Origin: Micromonospora foliorum
GTDB lineage: Bacteria > Actinomycetota > Actinomycetes > Mycobacteriales > Micromonosporaceae
Length of the DNA stretch: 40,840 nucleotides
Direction: 5' to 3'
Assembly (NCBI RefSeq): GCF_022229015.1
Contig: NZ_JAKKFF010000054.1
Location: 1-40,840, forward strand
In this document: in pieces, positions 7,723 through 16,149 of the stretch
Layout: every line of letters starts with the position of its first letter
Position numbering within the stretch: the first letter of the stretch is position 1
Made by a program: the position numbers and the translations under genes
Notes under the pieces: generated by a model
Databases searched by the model: none
The model's input: the letters and a program-made list of their open reading frames with translations, nothing else
What the model was told of the DNA's origin: nothing

Positions 7723-9366
7723 TCACTGCATGCGGAGGGCTTCCGGGGTGTGCAGGCGGAGCATGGTGGCGGCGACGTCGGCCGGGGCTCGGCGGCGGGT
7801 CGCCATCGAGACGGCGACCATCACGGTGAAGGCCAGCGGCACCGTCCAGGCGGCCGGCTGCGCGATGAGCGTGGCCGGCCAGCCGGACAGGGGTGGGCCG
7901 AGCACGGTGACCAGCACCGCGCCGATCGCCGCGCCGCCGCCGGCCACCACGCCGGCGGTGGCGCCCACATCGGTCAGCCCGCGCCACCAGATGCCGAGCA
8001 CCAGCAGCGGGCAGAAGCTCGACGCGGCGACCGCGAAGGCCAGCCCGACGACCTGCGACACGTCCAGTCCGGAGACGTGCAGCGCCAGCACCGCCGGCAC
8101 ACCACCGGCGATGACGGTGGCCAGCCGGAACCCGCGTACCGAGCCCCGACCGAGCACGTCCGTCGAGATCACCCCTGCGACGCTGGTCAGCAGCCCGGAC
8201 GAGGTGGAGAGGAACGCCGCGAACGCGCCCGCGGCGACCAGCGCGGCGAGCAGCCGCCCGACCAGCCCGTCGCCGAGGGCCGCTTCGGGTAGCAGCACCA
8301 CCACCGCGTCGGTCTGGCCGCTGAGCAGCAGTTGCGGGGTGTAGATCCGGCCGAGCACCCCGTACAGGGTGGGCAGCAGGTAGAACGCGCCGACCAACGC
8401 GAGCACGACCAGGGTGGTCCGGCGGGCCGCCGCGCCGTCCGGATTGGTGTAGAAGCGCACCAGCACGTGCGGCAGGCCCATGGTGCCCAGGAAGGTGGCC
8501 AGGATCAGCGAGTACGTGGCGAACAGGCCGCGGTCGTCGTCACCGGCGGCGCTGGGCAGCAACCAGTCGTTGGCGTCGGTGGCCACCCCGGACACGTCCG
8601 GCACCGGATCACCGGCGGCGAAGGTCAGCTCGTCGCCGGGGCGTACCTCCCGGATGTCACCATCGGGCAGGGTGAGGGTCGCGCGGTGCTCGACCACGAC
8701 GGTGGTCGCGGCCCGGAACGTCGGCCCGTCGGGCGGGGTCACCGCCGGGCGGCCGTCGGCCTGCCACTGCAGGGCCAGGAAGATCACCGGTACGGCGAGA
8801 GCGGTCAGCTTGAGCCAGTACTGGAACGCCTGCACGAAGGTGATCGCGCGCATCCCGCCCAGCGCCACGTTCGCGGTGACCACGGCGGCCACCAGCAGGG
8901 CGCCGAGGGGGTACGGCGAGCCGGCCACCGTGGCCAGGGTCAGCCCGGCCCCCTGGAGTTGCGGCACCAAATACAGCCAACCGATGAAGATCACGAAGGC
9001 GGTGGCCAGGATGCGGAGTCGACGCGACCCCAACCGCAGCTCGCAGAAGTCGGGCAGGGTGAACGCCCCGGAGCGGCGCAGCGGCGCGGCCACGAAGAGC
9101 AACAGCGCCAGGTAGCCGGCGGCGAACCCGACCGGGTACCAGAGCACGTCCACGCCGTACTTGAGGACCAGCCCCGCGATGCCGAGGAAGCTCGCCGCCG
9201 ACAGGTACTCCCCGCCGATGGCGGCGGCGTTCCACGTCGGACTGATCGCCCGGGACGCCACCAGGAAGTCGGACGTGGTCCGGGCCAACCGCAGCCCGTA
9301 GAAGCCGATCCCGACGGTGACCAGGGTGACCGCGACGATGGCCGGGACCACGAAGTCGTTGCCCAC
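7723..9366 (-). CDS. Second sodium:solute symporter (cation/acetate symporter-like)
   Basis: A 547-residue SSS-family transporter, probably for a monocarboxylate. Family marks are TTSDFLVASRAISPTWNA, GGEYLSAASFLGIAGL and LPHVLVRFYTNPDGAAARR. Unlike the first symporter it has a long hydrophilic insertion at about 210-280 between membrane helices, predicted to lie outside the membrane. The GTG start at 9366 lies one base after the stop codon of the small membrane protein, so the two are tightly coupled. It is a diverged paralogue of the symporter at 1358-3049, not a recent copy. Substrate remains open. Confidence 0.85.
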   Translation of the reverse strand: MGNDFVVPAIVAVTLVTVGIGFYGLRLARTTSDFLVASRAISPTWNAAAIGGEYLSAASFLGIAGLVLKYGVDVLWYPVGFAAGYLALLLFVAAPLRRSGAFTLPDFCELRLGSRRLRILATAFVIFIGWLYLVPQLQGAGLTLATVAGSPYPLGALLVAAVVTANVALGGMRAITFVQAFQYWLKLTALAVPVIFLALQWQADGRPAVTPPDGPTFRAATTVVVEHRATLTLPDGDIREVRPGDELTFAAGDPVPDVSGVATDANDWLLPSAAGDDDRGLFATYSLILATFLGTMGLPHVLVRFYTNPDGAAARRTTLVVLALVGAFYLLPTLYGVLGRIYTPQLLLSGQTDAVVVLLPEAALGDGLVGRLLAALVAAGAFAAFLSTSSGLLTSVAGVISTDVLGRGSVRGFRLATVIAGGVPAVLALHVSGLDVSQVVGLAFAVAASSFCPLLVLGIWWRGLTDVGATAGVVAGGGAAIGAVLVTVLGPPLSGWPATLIAQPAAWTVPLAFTVMVAVSMATRRRAPADVAATMLRLHTPEALRMQ

Positions 9367-9367
9367 C

Positions 9368-9781
9368 TCAGTGCTCCGGCCGTTGCACCAGGTCGGTGAA
9401 GTCCTGCTCGTTGCGCTCGGCCAGCCGCACGTACGCCCAGCCCACGGCGATCAGGAACGGGAAGGAGGCCACCCCGAGCAGCAGCCACGGCAGGTTGACA
9501 CCGGCGACGGTGGTCCGGCCGAGCGAGGGCGCGATCGCGAACAGCCAGGGGAGCCCGCCCAACCCGATGGCCACCACCAGGGACAGCCGCAGCGCCAGCG
9601 CCAGTTGGGCCCGGACCAGGCCGCGGACCAGCGCCTCGCCGACCTGGGTCTGCTGGGCCAGCTCGGCGCGGGTCCGCTCGGCGCGGGTGTCCTGCCGGGT
9701 GATGTCGGCCAGCACGATCCGGGACCGCCGGGGCGGCGGAACCGCGCCGCCCGACCCCACGTCAGGGAGTTGCTTGGCCAC
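9368..9781 (-). CDS. Small two-helix membrane protein, DUF485-like partner of the second symporter
   Basis: A 137-residue protein. It has a charged N-terminal part (about 1-55) and two membrane helices around 60-85 and 95-118, ending in WAYVRLAERNEQDFTDLVQ. It sits directly upstream of a symporter, as DUF485 does in the other symporter operon, and has the same two-helix layout, although the sequence match to DUF485 is weak by eye. The start is GTG at 9781. The DnaA-box cluster lies 77-170 bp upstream of it. The function is presumably accessory to transport. Confidence 0.7.
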   Translation of the reverse strand: MAKQLPDVGSGGAVPPPRRSRIVLADITRQDTRAERTRAELAQQTQVGEALVRGLVRAQLALALRLSLVVAIGLGGLPWLFAIAPSLGRTTVAGVNLPWLLLGVASFPFLIAVGWAYVRLAERNEQDFTDLVQRPEH

Positions 9782-9857
9782 CCCGGCAGTCTCGCCCGCC
9801 GTACGCGATTGTCAAGCAGAGCCGCCCGACGGTGTCGTGCACACCGGTGCGTGGCGT

Positions 9858-9951
9858 TGTGCATAACCTGTGGAAAACCGTTTACGCCTGTGGATAACCC
9901 CGGGGCCATCCCGGCTGGCGTGGGGGAACTCCCAAGGCTCGTTGTGGACAA
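9858..9951 (+). promoter_or_regulatory. Cluster of four DnaA boxes in a divergent intergenic region
   Basis: Four 9-mers in one orientation read TGTGCATAA (9858-9866), TGTGGAAAA (9869-9877), TGTGGATAA (9889-9897) and TGTGGACAA (9943-9951). On the other strand these are TTATGCACA, TTTTCCACA, TTATCCACA and TTGTCCACA. Two match the E. coli consensus TTATNCACA exactly, one is the Streptomyces form, and one differs by a single base. Start-to-start spacings are 11, 20 and 54 bp, close to whole helical turns. No dnaA or dnaN flanks the cluster, so it is more likely a DnaA-titration or regulatory site than oriC. Confidence 0.65.
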
Positions 9952-9995
9952 CCGACCGAGCTGTCAGGGTGGTCCGGTAGAGAGGAGGTGTGACG

Positions 9996-10547
9996 GTGAC
10001 CAACCCTGCCCGGCCCGGCTGGGGCGACGCCTGGACGGTGGACGACCTCCAGAGCCTCCCCGAGGACGACCAGGTCTACGAGATCTTCGACGGGAGCCTG
10101 CTCGTGTCCCCCCATGCGGACGTCTTCCATGGCGCGGTCGCCAACCGCCTCCGTCGGATCCTCGACCGGCAGGCCCCCGCCGGTGTGCTCGTGGGTCAGG
10201 ACATCGGGGTGAGTGCGAAACGCTCGTCGTACTTCGTGCCTGATCTCTTCGTCGCCGGTGAGAGCGCACTGGACAACGGCGGTGCCGCCCTCGACCCGGT
10301 CGACGTGCTTCTCGTCGTCGAGGTGATCCCGCCGAGCAACGCCGGCCGTGACCTGGTGCTCAAACGTCACGAGTACGCGGCCGTCGGCATCCCGATCTAC
10401 TGGCTGGTGGAGCCCCGCAAGCAGACCCTGACCGTGCTGGTGAACGGCGCGGGCGGTTACCGCGAGCAGACCGTTCTGCCGGTCGGCGAGGTCTATCGCA
10501 CGGAGCGGCCGTTCCCCCTCGCCCTGCCGCTGGCCGACATCTTCTGA
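9996..10547 (+). CDS. Uma2 family protein (DUF820, PD-(D/E)xK-type nuclease fold)
   Basis: A 183-residue protein of the Uma2/DUF820 family, which has a restriction-endonuclease-like fold and is abundant in actinobacteria and cyanobacteria. The opening WTVDDLQSLPEDDQVYEIFDG is typical. The predicted active-site residues lie in FVPDLFV, VLLVVEVIPPSN and the following LVLKRHEYAAVGIPIYW, giving a D...ExV...K layout. GTG at 9996 is preferred over GTG at 9990 because AGGAGG (9983-9988) is then 7 nt away. Biological roles of these proteins are poorly known. Its upstream region holds the DnaA boxes. Confidence 0.8.
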   Translation: MTNPARPGWGDAWTVDDLQSLPEDDQVYEIFDGSLLVSPHADVFHGAVANRLRRILDRQAPAGVLVGQDIGVSAKRSSYFVPDLFVAGESALDNGGAALDPVDVLLVVEVIPPSNAGRDLVLKRHEYAAVGIPIYWLVEPRKQTLTVLVNGAGGYREQTVLPVGEVYRTERPFPLALPLADIF

Positions 10548-10557
10548 CCCCGGGGCT

Positions 10558-10634
10558 TGACCCACTCGCTTTCCCGGAAGTCGGGCCATCCGAGCCGGTG
10601 GGATGGCCCGACTTCCAGGAACGCGAGTTGATCA
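10558..10634. repeat. Intergenic palindromic repeat, family B copy 1; may act as a two-way terminator
   Basis: Arms of 34 nt (10558-10591 and 10601-10634) pair with about four mismatches around a 9-nt loop. The inner 16 bp (GGAAGTCGGGCCATCC) are perfect. It separates the convergent Uma2 and DUF5701-like genes. The outer arm (GATCAACTCG..TT.C..GGAAGTCG) matches the element at 24899-24979, which also has 9 bases in its loop. Confidence 0.7.
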
Positions 10635-10648
10635 CGGACGGCCCGCGG

Positions 10649-11311
10649 TCACTCCAGGCCGATGCGCTCCGGCCGGGCCGAGGCGGAGCCGAGCCAGGTG
10701 TGCGGGTTGCCGTACCAGCACCAGCCCAGCTTGGGTGCCCCCTGACTGATCCAGAGCGCCGGCACCCGCTTGTCGCCGCAGCGGGAGCCGACAAGCGAGA
10801 AGCACCTGTTGCTCGCCAACGCGGCCGGGTGCAGCGTGATGAAGGCGAGGCCCTCGTCGATGCTGAGCGGCAGCCGGCCCTGAGCGGTGATCCCCTCCAG
10901 GGCGGTGGCCGGCGCCAGGTTGCGGAACTCCTCGCCCCGGTCGACGTCGAAGAGCAGGTACGCCGGCCCGGCCGGCACCTCCAACTCCTTGATCGGGTCG
11001 AAGCGGGGCAGGTCGTCCTCTGCGTAGTTCCGGTCGACGACGCCCGGCTTGCGCTTGCCGGCCAGGGTGGTCAACTCCACCCGTTCCGGCACCCCGATCA
11101 GGTCCCGGGTGGTGACCAGCAGGAACGGCACCCGGGCGTCGGTCGGGGCGGGCAGCCCGACGGTGCCCTCGACCGCCCTGGCCCGCAGTGGCGCGACCAG
11201 GTCGCGCAAGGCGCTCTCGGTCAGACCGGCGAGGGCGGGGTAACCGAGCTGCACCAGTCGGTCGAGTTGGCGGTCGAACTCGGATTCGGCGTCGAACGGG
11301 GTCTCGGTCAC
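10649..11311 (-). CDS. DUF5701-like protein of unknown function
   Basis: A 220-residue soluble protein with no signal or membrane segment. It starts MTETPFDAESEFDRQLDRLV, continues with LGYPALAGL, and ends with a Trp- and Cys-containing stretch (RCFSLVGSRCGDKRVPALW; LGWCWYGNPHTW). I recognise this layout from actinobacterial proteins annotated DUF5701, from memory only; SseB-like is the alternative. It starts with GTG at 11311, 66 bp after the LytTR regulator gene on the same strand, so co-transcription is possible. No catalytic motif is evident. Confidence 0.65.
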   Translation of the reverse strand: MTETPFDAESEFDRQLDRLVQLGYPALAGLTESALRDLVAPLRARAVEGTVGLPAPTDARVPFLLVTTRDLIGVPERVELTTLAGKRKPGVVDRNYAEDDLPRFDPIKELEVPAGPAYLLFDVDRGEEFRNLAPATALEGITAQGRLPLSIDEGLAFITLHPAALASNRCFSLVGSRCGDKRVPALWISQGAPKLGWCWYGNPHTWLGSASARPERIGLE

Positions 11312-11377
11312 GGCAAGCCTCCCGGAAGTCGTACGGACTAGCGTACAACGTACGGTAGGGCTGCTCCCATTCCCGGC

Positions 11378-12166
11378 TCAGCGACTCCAATCCTGCTTCG
11401 CGGCCCTGACCAGCTTGTCCTTCAGCTCCCGGGTGTGCCGCCGGCTCACCGGCAGCTCGGTGGAGTCGATCACCACCACGTAGCCGGAGTTGACCAGCCG
11501 CAACTCCGCGATCAACTTCAACTGCACCAGATACGACCGGTGCACCCGGACGAACCCGGCATCGGCCCAGCGCTCCGCGAGCGTGGCCAGCGAGACGCGC
11601 ACCAGGTGCGACCCCTCCGCGGTGTGCAACCGGGCGTAGTCGCCCTGCGCCTCCACCCAGCGCACCGCCGAACGGGGCAGCATCCGGGTGGTGCCGGCCA
11701 ACTCGATGGGGATGGTCGGGTCCTCCTCCGCGCGGGCCAGCGCCGCCGGGTGCGACGGCACCACTCGCGAGCCGATCACCCGGCGCAACGACTCGGCCAA
11801 CCGGTCGGCGCGAACCGGTTTCCGCACGTAGTCGGTGGCGCCCAGGTCGAAGGCGTCCACCGCGCCGTCGTCGTACGCGGTGACGAACACGATCGCCGGT
11901 GGCCGGGCGAAGCGGCGCAGCACCCGGGCCAGCTCCATGCCGTCCAGGCCGGGCATCCGGATGTCCAGGAAGACCACGTCCACGTCGCCGTCGCGCAGCA
12001 GCCGCAGCGCCTCGGTGGCATCCCCGGCCGTGTGCAACCGGGCCACCCGGGGGTCGGCCCGCAGGTGGTACGCCAGCTCGTCGAGCGCGGGCGGCTCGTC
12101 GTCCACCGCGAGGACGCGCAGGAAACCGGCAGCGTTCACCGCGCCCGTCCCGGTTCGCTCGCTCAC
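11378..12166 (-). CDS. LytTR-family response regulator
   Basis: A 262-residue two-component response regulator. The receiver domain is at about 16-130, with acidic residues VDDE at 21-24, phospho-acceptor Asp68 in VVFLDIRMPG, and the conserved Lys in YVRKPVRADRL. The LytTR DNA-binding domain is at about 160-257, with the family marks VRWVEAQGDYARLHT, FVRVHRSYLV and ELPVSRRHTRELK. The GTG start at 12166 overlaps the kinase stop by 4 nt (GTGA). LytTR regulators bind pairs of short direct repeats and in several bacteria control carboxylic-acid transporters, for example BtsR and YpdB. The two symporter operons in this window are candidate targets. Confidence 0.92.
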   Translation of the reverse strand: MSERTGTGAVNAAGFLRVLAVDDEPPALDELAYHLRADPRVARLHTAGDATEALRLLRDGDVDVVFLDIRMPGLDGMELARVLRRFARPPAIVFVTAYDDGAVDAFDLGATDYVRKPVRADRLAESLRRVIGSRVVPSHPAALARAEEDPTIPIELAGTTRMLPRSAVRWVEAQGDYARLHTAEGSHLVRVSLATLAERWADAGFVRVHRSYLVQLKLIAELRLVNSGYVVVIDSTELPVSRRHTRELKDKLVRAAKQDWSR

Positions 12167-13389
12167 GACCCTGCCCGTACGCCGGGGTGGAACTTCGGCA
12201 CCCGCATGCTCACCTTCGTGCCCGAGCCCAGCCCGGTTTCCACGACCAGGCCGAACCGGTCCCCGAAGACCGACCGCAGCCGCTCGTCGACGTTGGAGAG
12301 GCCGACGTGCTGGCCCGTGTCGTCACCCGGGTCGCCGGTGCCGCGGGCCAGCTCGGCGATGCCGGCGGTGAGCGTCGTCGGATCCATTCCCACTCCGTCG
12401 TCCTCCACCGTGATGTGGCATTCGGCGCCCGCGTCCCGGGCCTCGATGCTCACCATGCCCGTGCCCGGCTTGCGGGACAACCCGTGGCGAACCGCGTTCT
12501 CCACCAACGGCTGGAGGCAGAGGAACGGCAGCGTCACCGGCAGCACCTCCGGGGCGATCTGCAACCGCACCTGCAACCGGTCGCCGAACCGGGCCCGCTC
12601 GATGGTCAGGTAACGGTCGATCGACCGCAGCTCCTCGGCCAGCGTGGTGAACTCGCCGTGCGCCCGGAACGAGTACCTGGTGAACTCGGCGAACTCCAGG
12701 ATCAGCTCCCGGGCCCGCTCCGGGTCGGTGCGCACGAACGAGCCGATCGCGGTCAGCGCGTTGTAGATGAAGTGCGGGCTGATCTGCGCCCGCAACGCAC
12801 GGATCTCGGCGCGGGCCAGCCGCTCCCGCGACGAGTCCAACTCGGCCAGGGCGAGCTGGTTGCCGGCCCAGTGCGCCGTCTCCAGGGTGGCCTGCACCAA
12901 CCCCGGAGGCGGTGGGCTGTCGGCGACCGCCACCAGCGCGCCCACCACCCGCCCGTCCGCCCCCAGCAACGGCGCGACCACCGCCCCACGGATCGGGCAG
13001 TCGACCCGGTCGCAGTGCAACTCCTGCTCACCCAGCACCGTCGAGCGGCCGGAACCCACCGTCCGCTGGGCCGCCGCGAGCAGTTGCTCTCCGTGGTGCG
13101 TGCCGCGCCCGTCGAGGGCCAGCAGCCGGTCGGCGTCGGTGAGCGCCAGCCCGGCCGCGCCCACCAGAGCCCGCAGATGGCGTACGGCCTTCGCCGCGCC
13201 CGCCTCGCTCAGCCCGGCGCGCAGCGGCTCGGCGGCCAGGCCGGCGGTGTGCAGCACCTCGTAGGTGGCCCGCTGGGTGGCGGTGGCGATGCCACGGCGG
13301 GCCCGCAGCCGCAGCACCGCCAACAGGGCGGCGGTCAGCGCGGTGACGAGTGAGACGACGCCGACCACGGCGGAGAGGTTGGCAGCCAC
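12163..13389 (-). CDS. LytS-type sensor histidine kinase
   Basis: A 408-residue histidine kinase paired with the LytTR regulator. One N-terminal membrane helix (about 5-27) is followed by a GAF-like sensory region (about 40-180) containing the two cysteines of ELHCDRVDCPIRG. The His_kinase domain carries phospho-acceptor His206 in ISPHFIYNAL. The ATPase domain shows the N box LVENAVRHG (Asn298) and the G boxes DDGVGMDP and GLSNVDERL. The GTG at 13389 is the natural start at the membrane helix. With a single helix, the sensor part is probably cytoplasmic and may read an internal metabolite. The cysteines could bind metal or respond to redox, but this is speculative. Confidence 0.9.
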   Translation of the reverse strand: MAANLSAVVGVVSLVTALTAALLAVLRLRARRGIATATQRATYEVLHTAGLAAEPLRAGLSEAGAAKAVRHLRALVGAAGLALTDADRLLALDGRGTHHGEQLLAAAQRTVGSGRSTVLGEQELHCDRVDCPIRGAVVAPLLGADGRVVGALVAVADSPPPPGLVQATLETAHWAGNQLALAELDSSRERLARAEIRALRAQISPHFIYNALTAIGSFVRTDPERARELILEFAEFTRYSFRAHGEFTTLAEELRSIDRYLTIERARFGDRLQVRLQIAPEVLPVTLPFLCLQPLVENAVRHGLSRKPGTGMVSIEARDAGAECHITVEDDGVGMDPTTLTAGIAELARGTGDPGDDTGQHVGLSNVDERLRSVFGDRFGLVVETGLGSGTKVSMRVPKFHPGVRAGS

Positions 13390-13428
13390 GCAGCGATCCT
13401 CGCCCCTGCGAGCCGGCGCGCCAACCCT

Positions 13429-14991
13429 CTAGTACGCGCCCTTGCGGGCGAGCACCACTCCGACGGTGCGCCACAGGATGCTCAGGTCGTACGCGAGCGA
13501 CCAGTTGTCGACGTAGTAGAGGTCCAGTCGGACCGACTCGTCCCAGGACAGGTCGGAGCGGCCGGAGACCTGCCACAGGCCGGTCATGCCGGGACGGACC
13601 AGCAGGCGGCGGCGGACGTCACCCAGGAAGTCGCCGTCGTCGGCCGGCAGCGGGCGGGGGCCGACAAGCGACATCTCGCCCCACAGCACGTTGATCAGCT
13701 GCGGCAGTTCGTCCAGCGAGGTGGCCCGGAGGAAACGGCCGACCGGGAAGACCCGGGGGTCCTCCTTCATCTTGAACAGCATGCCGTCGGTCTCGTTCCG
13801 GTCGACCAGGCTGGCCAGCCGGTCCTCGGCGTTGACGTACATGGTCCGGAACTTCCACACCCGGAACGTGCGCCCCTCGTGCCCCACCCGGGGCTGGCGG
13901 AAGAAGACCGGCCCGGGGTCGGAGATCCGGATCGCCACGGCGATGGCCAGGAAGAGCGGGACCAGCAGCAGCAGGCCGAGGCCGGCGGCGACCCGGTCCA
14001 TCAGGTTCTTGGCCAGCAACGCCGGCCCGGAGAGGGTCGGCTCCTCGACGTGCAGCAGCGGCAGACCCTCGATCGGCCGGATGTGCACCCGGGGCCCGGC
14101 GATGTCGGTCAGCTGCGGGGCGACCACCAGGTCGACACCGGAGCCCTCCAACTGCCAGGCCAGCCGGCGCAGCTCGCCCGGCTCGGCGCTGGCCGACCCG
14201 CAGACGGCGATGGTGTCCCCACCGACCTCACGGACCAGGGCCAGGACGTCGCGTCCGGCGTACACCGGAACCGGGGTCGGCATGCCTCGGGCCGCCGCGT
14301 ACCCGTCGGTGATGTGGATGGCGACGGGCATCAGCCCGGCGGCCGGGCTGCGGGTGACCGCCGCGTAGACCTCCAGGCACTCGGGCAGGGTGCCGACCAG
14401 CACCATCCGGTGCGCGGCCTGGCCGGCCCGCCGCCGGATGTAGTGCAGCGCCCAGCGGGCCACGAAACGGCCCCACAGGATCAACAGCAGGGCACCGAGC
14501 AGCGCCGTGCCGACAGTCCAGCGGGACAACTCGGTCTTGGTGGCGAAGGCGAGGAACGAGACACTCGCGGCGACCGTCACCCCGGCCCGGATCACCCGCT
14601 TGAACTCGTCCGGGCCGAGCCCCAGGTAGCGGCGGTCGTACGCCCGGTTGCTCCAGAGGATGATCACCCAGCCGAGCGGGAGCAGCAGGTAGGAGATGGT
14701 GTGGAACCAGGTCGGGTCCTGCTTGGTGCCGGAGAACCCGGAGGCGGCCTGGTCGAACAGCTGGATCGCGATCCAGCTGGCGAATGCCGCCGCGCCGAAG
14801 TCGAGCAGCAGCAGGATCGCGATGTAGGGGCGGTGCCAACGGGAGACGCGGCGTCGTGCCCTGGTCCAAGCCGACCGAGGGACGCCGTTGTGTGACGGCG
14901 GCGTCGGCGGCTGGATCTCGAAGCTGTCGACGTGCCGCACGAGTCTGCTCCGGCCTTCGTTGGTTACCGGGCGCTGGAGGCTTGCCGTCAC
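13429..14991 (-). CDS. Exopolysaccharide polyprenyl-phosphate sugar-1-phosphate transferase
   Basis: About 520 residues. It is a polyisoprenyl-phosphate hexose-1-phosphate transferase (WbaP/CpsE type) that starts assembly of an extracellular polysaccharide on a lipid carrier. Four N-terminal membrane helices and a CoA-binding-like Rossmann region precede a fifth helix. The C-terminal sugar-transferase domain has DPGPVFFRQPRVG, FRVWKFRTMY, TSLDELPQLINVLWGEMS and LVGPRPLP followed by RPGMTGLWQVSGRS. GTG at 14991 is preferred because GGGAGGA lies about 10 nt before it; ATGs at 15000 and 15012 lack a well-placed site. It may belong functionally with the truncated glycosyltransferase nearby. Confidence 0.88.
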   Translation of the reverse strand: MTASLQRPVTNEGRSRLVRHVDSFEIQPPTPPSHNGVPRSAWTRARRRVSRWHRPYIAILLLLDFGAAAFASWIAIQLFDQAASGFSGTKQDPTWFHTISYLLLPLGWVIILWSNRAYDRRYLGLGPDEFKRVIRAGVTVAASVSFLAFATKTELSRWTVGTALLGALLLILWGRFVARWALHYIRRRAGQAAHRMVLVGTLPECLEVYAAVTRSPAAGLMPVAIHITDGYAAARGMPTPVPVYAGRDVLALVREVGGDTIAVCGSASAEPGELRRLAWQLEGSGVDLVVAPQLTDIAGPRVHIRPIEGLPLLHVEEPTLSGPALLAKNLMDRVAAGLGLLLLVPLFLAIAVAIRISDPGPVFFRQPRVGHEGRTFRVWKFRTMYVNAEDRLASLVDRNETDGMLFKMKEDPRVFPVGRFLRATSLDELPQLINVLWGEMSLVGPRPLPADDGDFLGDVRRRLLVRPGMTGLWQVSGRSDLSWDESVRLDLYYVDNWSLAYDLSILWRTVGVVLARKGAY

Positions 14992-15170
14992 CTCACCCAT
15001 GTCCTCCCGCATGACACGGGCCGCTCACTCGGCGTGAGGGCCCGGGTCGCCCACCGTCCCAGTCTCCCACGCGGGCTCCGACCGGTCGCCGCCCCGAAGG
15101 AGATTGGCAGCCGATGGTGCCGGCGGGATCTGGCCGGCTCCGCACCATTTCAGAAGCCGGGGACCGGGCC

Positions 15171-15176
15171 ACTATA
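15171..15176 (-). promoter_or_regulatory. Possible -10 element for the sugar transferase gene
   Basis: On the minus strand these bases read TATAGT, a good -10 hexamer, in an otherwise GC-rich 250-bp stretch between the glycosylase end (15265) and the sugar transferase start. No convincing -35 lies 17-19 bp upstream. It would give a leader of about 170 nt. The rest of the stretch holds nothing I recognise beyond a small dyad near 15217-15227. Confidence 0.3.
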
Positions 15177-15264
15177 CCGATGGATGCGCGCCTGGCGAGA
15201 ACGGCGGACCGGAGCTTTCACTCAGTGAGGGCGATTCCGCTCCGTAGTCACAGAGTGGGGTTAC

Positions 15265-16125
15265 TCACCGTACGAGACGGGACAACCGACGGTCAGCGAG
15301 TGGCTTGCCGCCGGTCTGACAGGTCGGGCAGTACTGGAGGCTGGAGTCGGCGAACGACACCTCGCGCACGGTGTCCCCGCACACCGGGCAGGGCAGCCCG
15401 GTGCGGGCGTGCACCTTCAGCCCGGAGCGCTTCTCGCCCTTGAGCTCCGCGGCCCGCTGACCGAGGGACCGCTCGACCGCGTCGCCGAGAACCTGACGGG
15501 TGGCGGCGTGCAGGGTGGCGATCTGGGCGTCGGTGAGCCGATCGGTGATCGCGAACGGGGACAACTTCGCGGCGTGCAGGATCTCGTCGGAGTACGCGTT
15601 GCCCACCCCGGACAGCACCGACTGGTCGGTCAGCACCCCCTTGACCTGCCCGCGCCGGCTCCGCAGCCGCTCGGCGAAGGTGGGCAGATCGGCGGCGAGC
15701 GCGTCCGGGCCCAGCTTGGCCACCCCGGGGACCTCGGCGAGGTCGGTGACCAGATACGCGGCCAGCTTCTTCTGGGTGCCCGCCTCGGTGAGGTCGAAGC
15801 CGGAACCGTCGTCCAGGCGTACCCGCACCGCGATCGGGCCCTTGCCCGGACGCAGCGGGGTGGTGGCGGGGAACGCCTCCCGGTAGTGCAGCCAGCCCGC
15901 TCGCGCCAAATGCACCACCAGGTGCAGGCCGCCCTCAAAGAGGACATCGAGGAACTTGCCGTGCCGACTGGCGTCGACCACCGCCCGACCGGCGACCTCG
16001 GTCGGCGCCGGCTGGTACGTCTTCAGGGCGCTGATCGCGGCGATCTCCAGCCGATCGACGCGCCGGCCCACCGCGCGCTGACGCAGGTAACCCGCGAGCG
16101 CCTCAACCTCCGGTAGTTCGGGCAC
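15265..16125 (-). CDS. Formamidopyrimidine-DNA glycosylase family protein (Fpg/Nei)
   Basis: A 286-residue base-excision repair enzyme that removes oxidised bases and nicks the abasic site. The GTG start at 16125 gives MPELPEVEAL, so Pro2 becomes the N-terminal nucleophile and Glu3 follows. The conserved Lys falls at position 57 (SRHGKFLDVL), as in E. coli Fpg. The helix-two-turn-helix region includes SVLSGVGNAYSDEILH. The C-terminal zinc finger is CPVC...CPTC followed by TGGKPLADRRLSRLVR. The same frame stays open back to 17259 on this strand and joins the truncated isomerase, so automatic calls may report a 664-residue fusion; the residues between are antisense of the glycosyltransferase and not real. 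Confidence 0.92.
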   Translation of the reverse strand: MPELPEVEALAGYLRQRAVGRRVDRLEIAAISALKTYQPAPTEVAGRAVVDASRHGKFLDVLFEGGLHLVVHLARAGWLHYREAFPATTPLRPGKGPIAVRVRLDDGSGFDLTEAGTQKKLAAYLVTDLAEVPGVAKLGPDALAADLPTFAERLRSRRGQVKGVLTDQSVLSGVGNAYSDEILHAAKLSPFAITDRLTDAQIATLHAATRQVLGDAVERSLGQRAAELKGEKRSGLKVHARTGLPCPVCGDTVREVSFADSSLQYCPTCQTGGKPLADRRLSRLVR

Positions 16126-16149
16126 GACACAACGGTAGCCTTCTTTCCC

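Noticed and set aside
1358..9366. The two symporter operons as a recent tandem duplication
   Set aside because: The proteins differ throughout, and the second has a 70-residue insertion and a different small partner; they are old paralogues.
9782..9989. Chromosomal origin of replication
   Set aside because: DnaA boxes are present, but there is no dnaA, dnaN, gyrB or recF nearby and no clear AT-rich unwinding element; kept only as a DnaA-box cluster.
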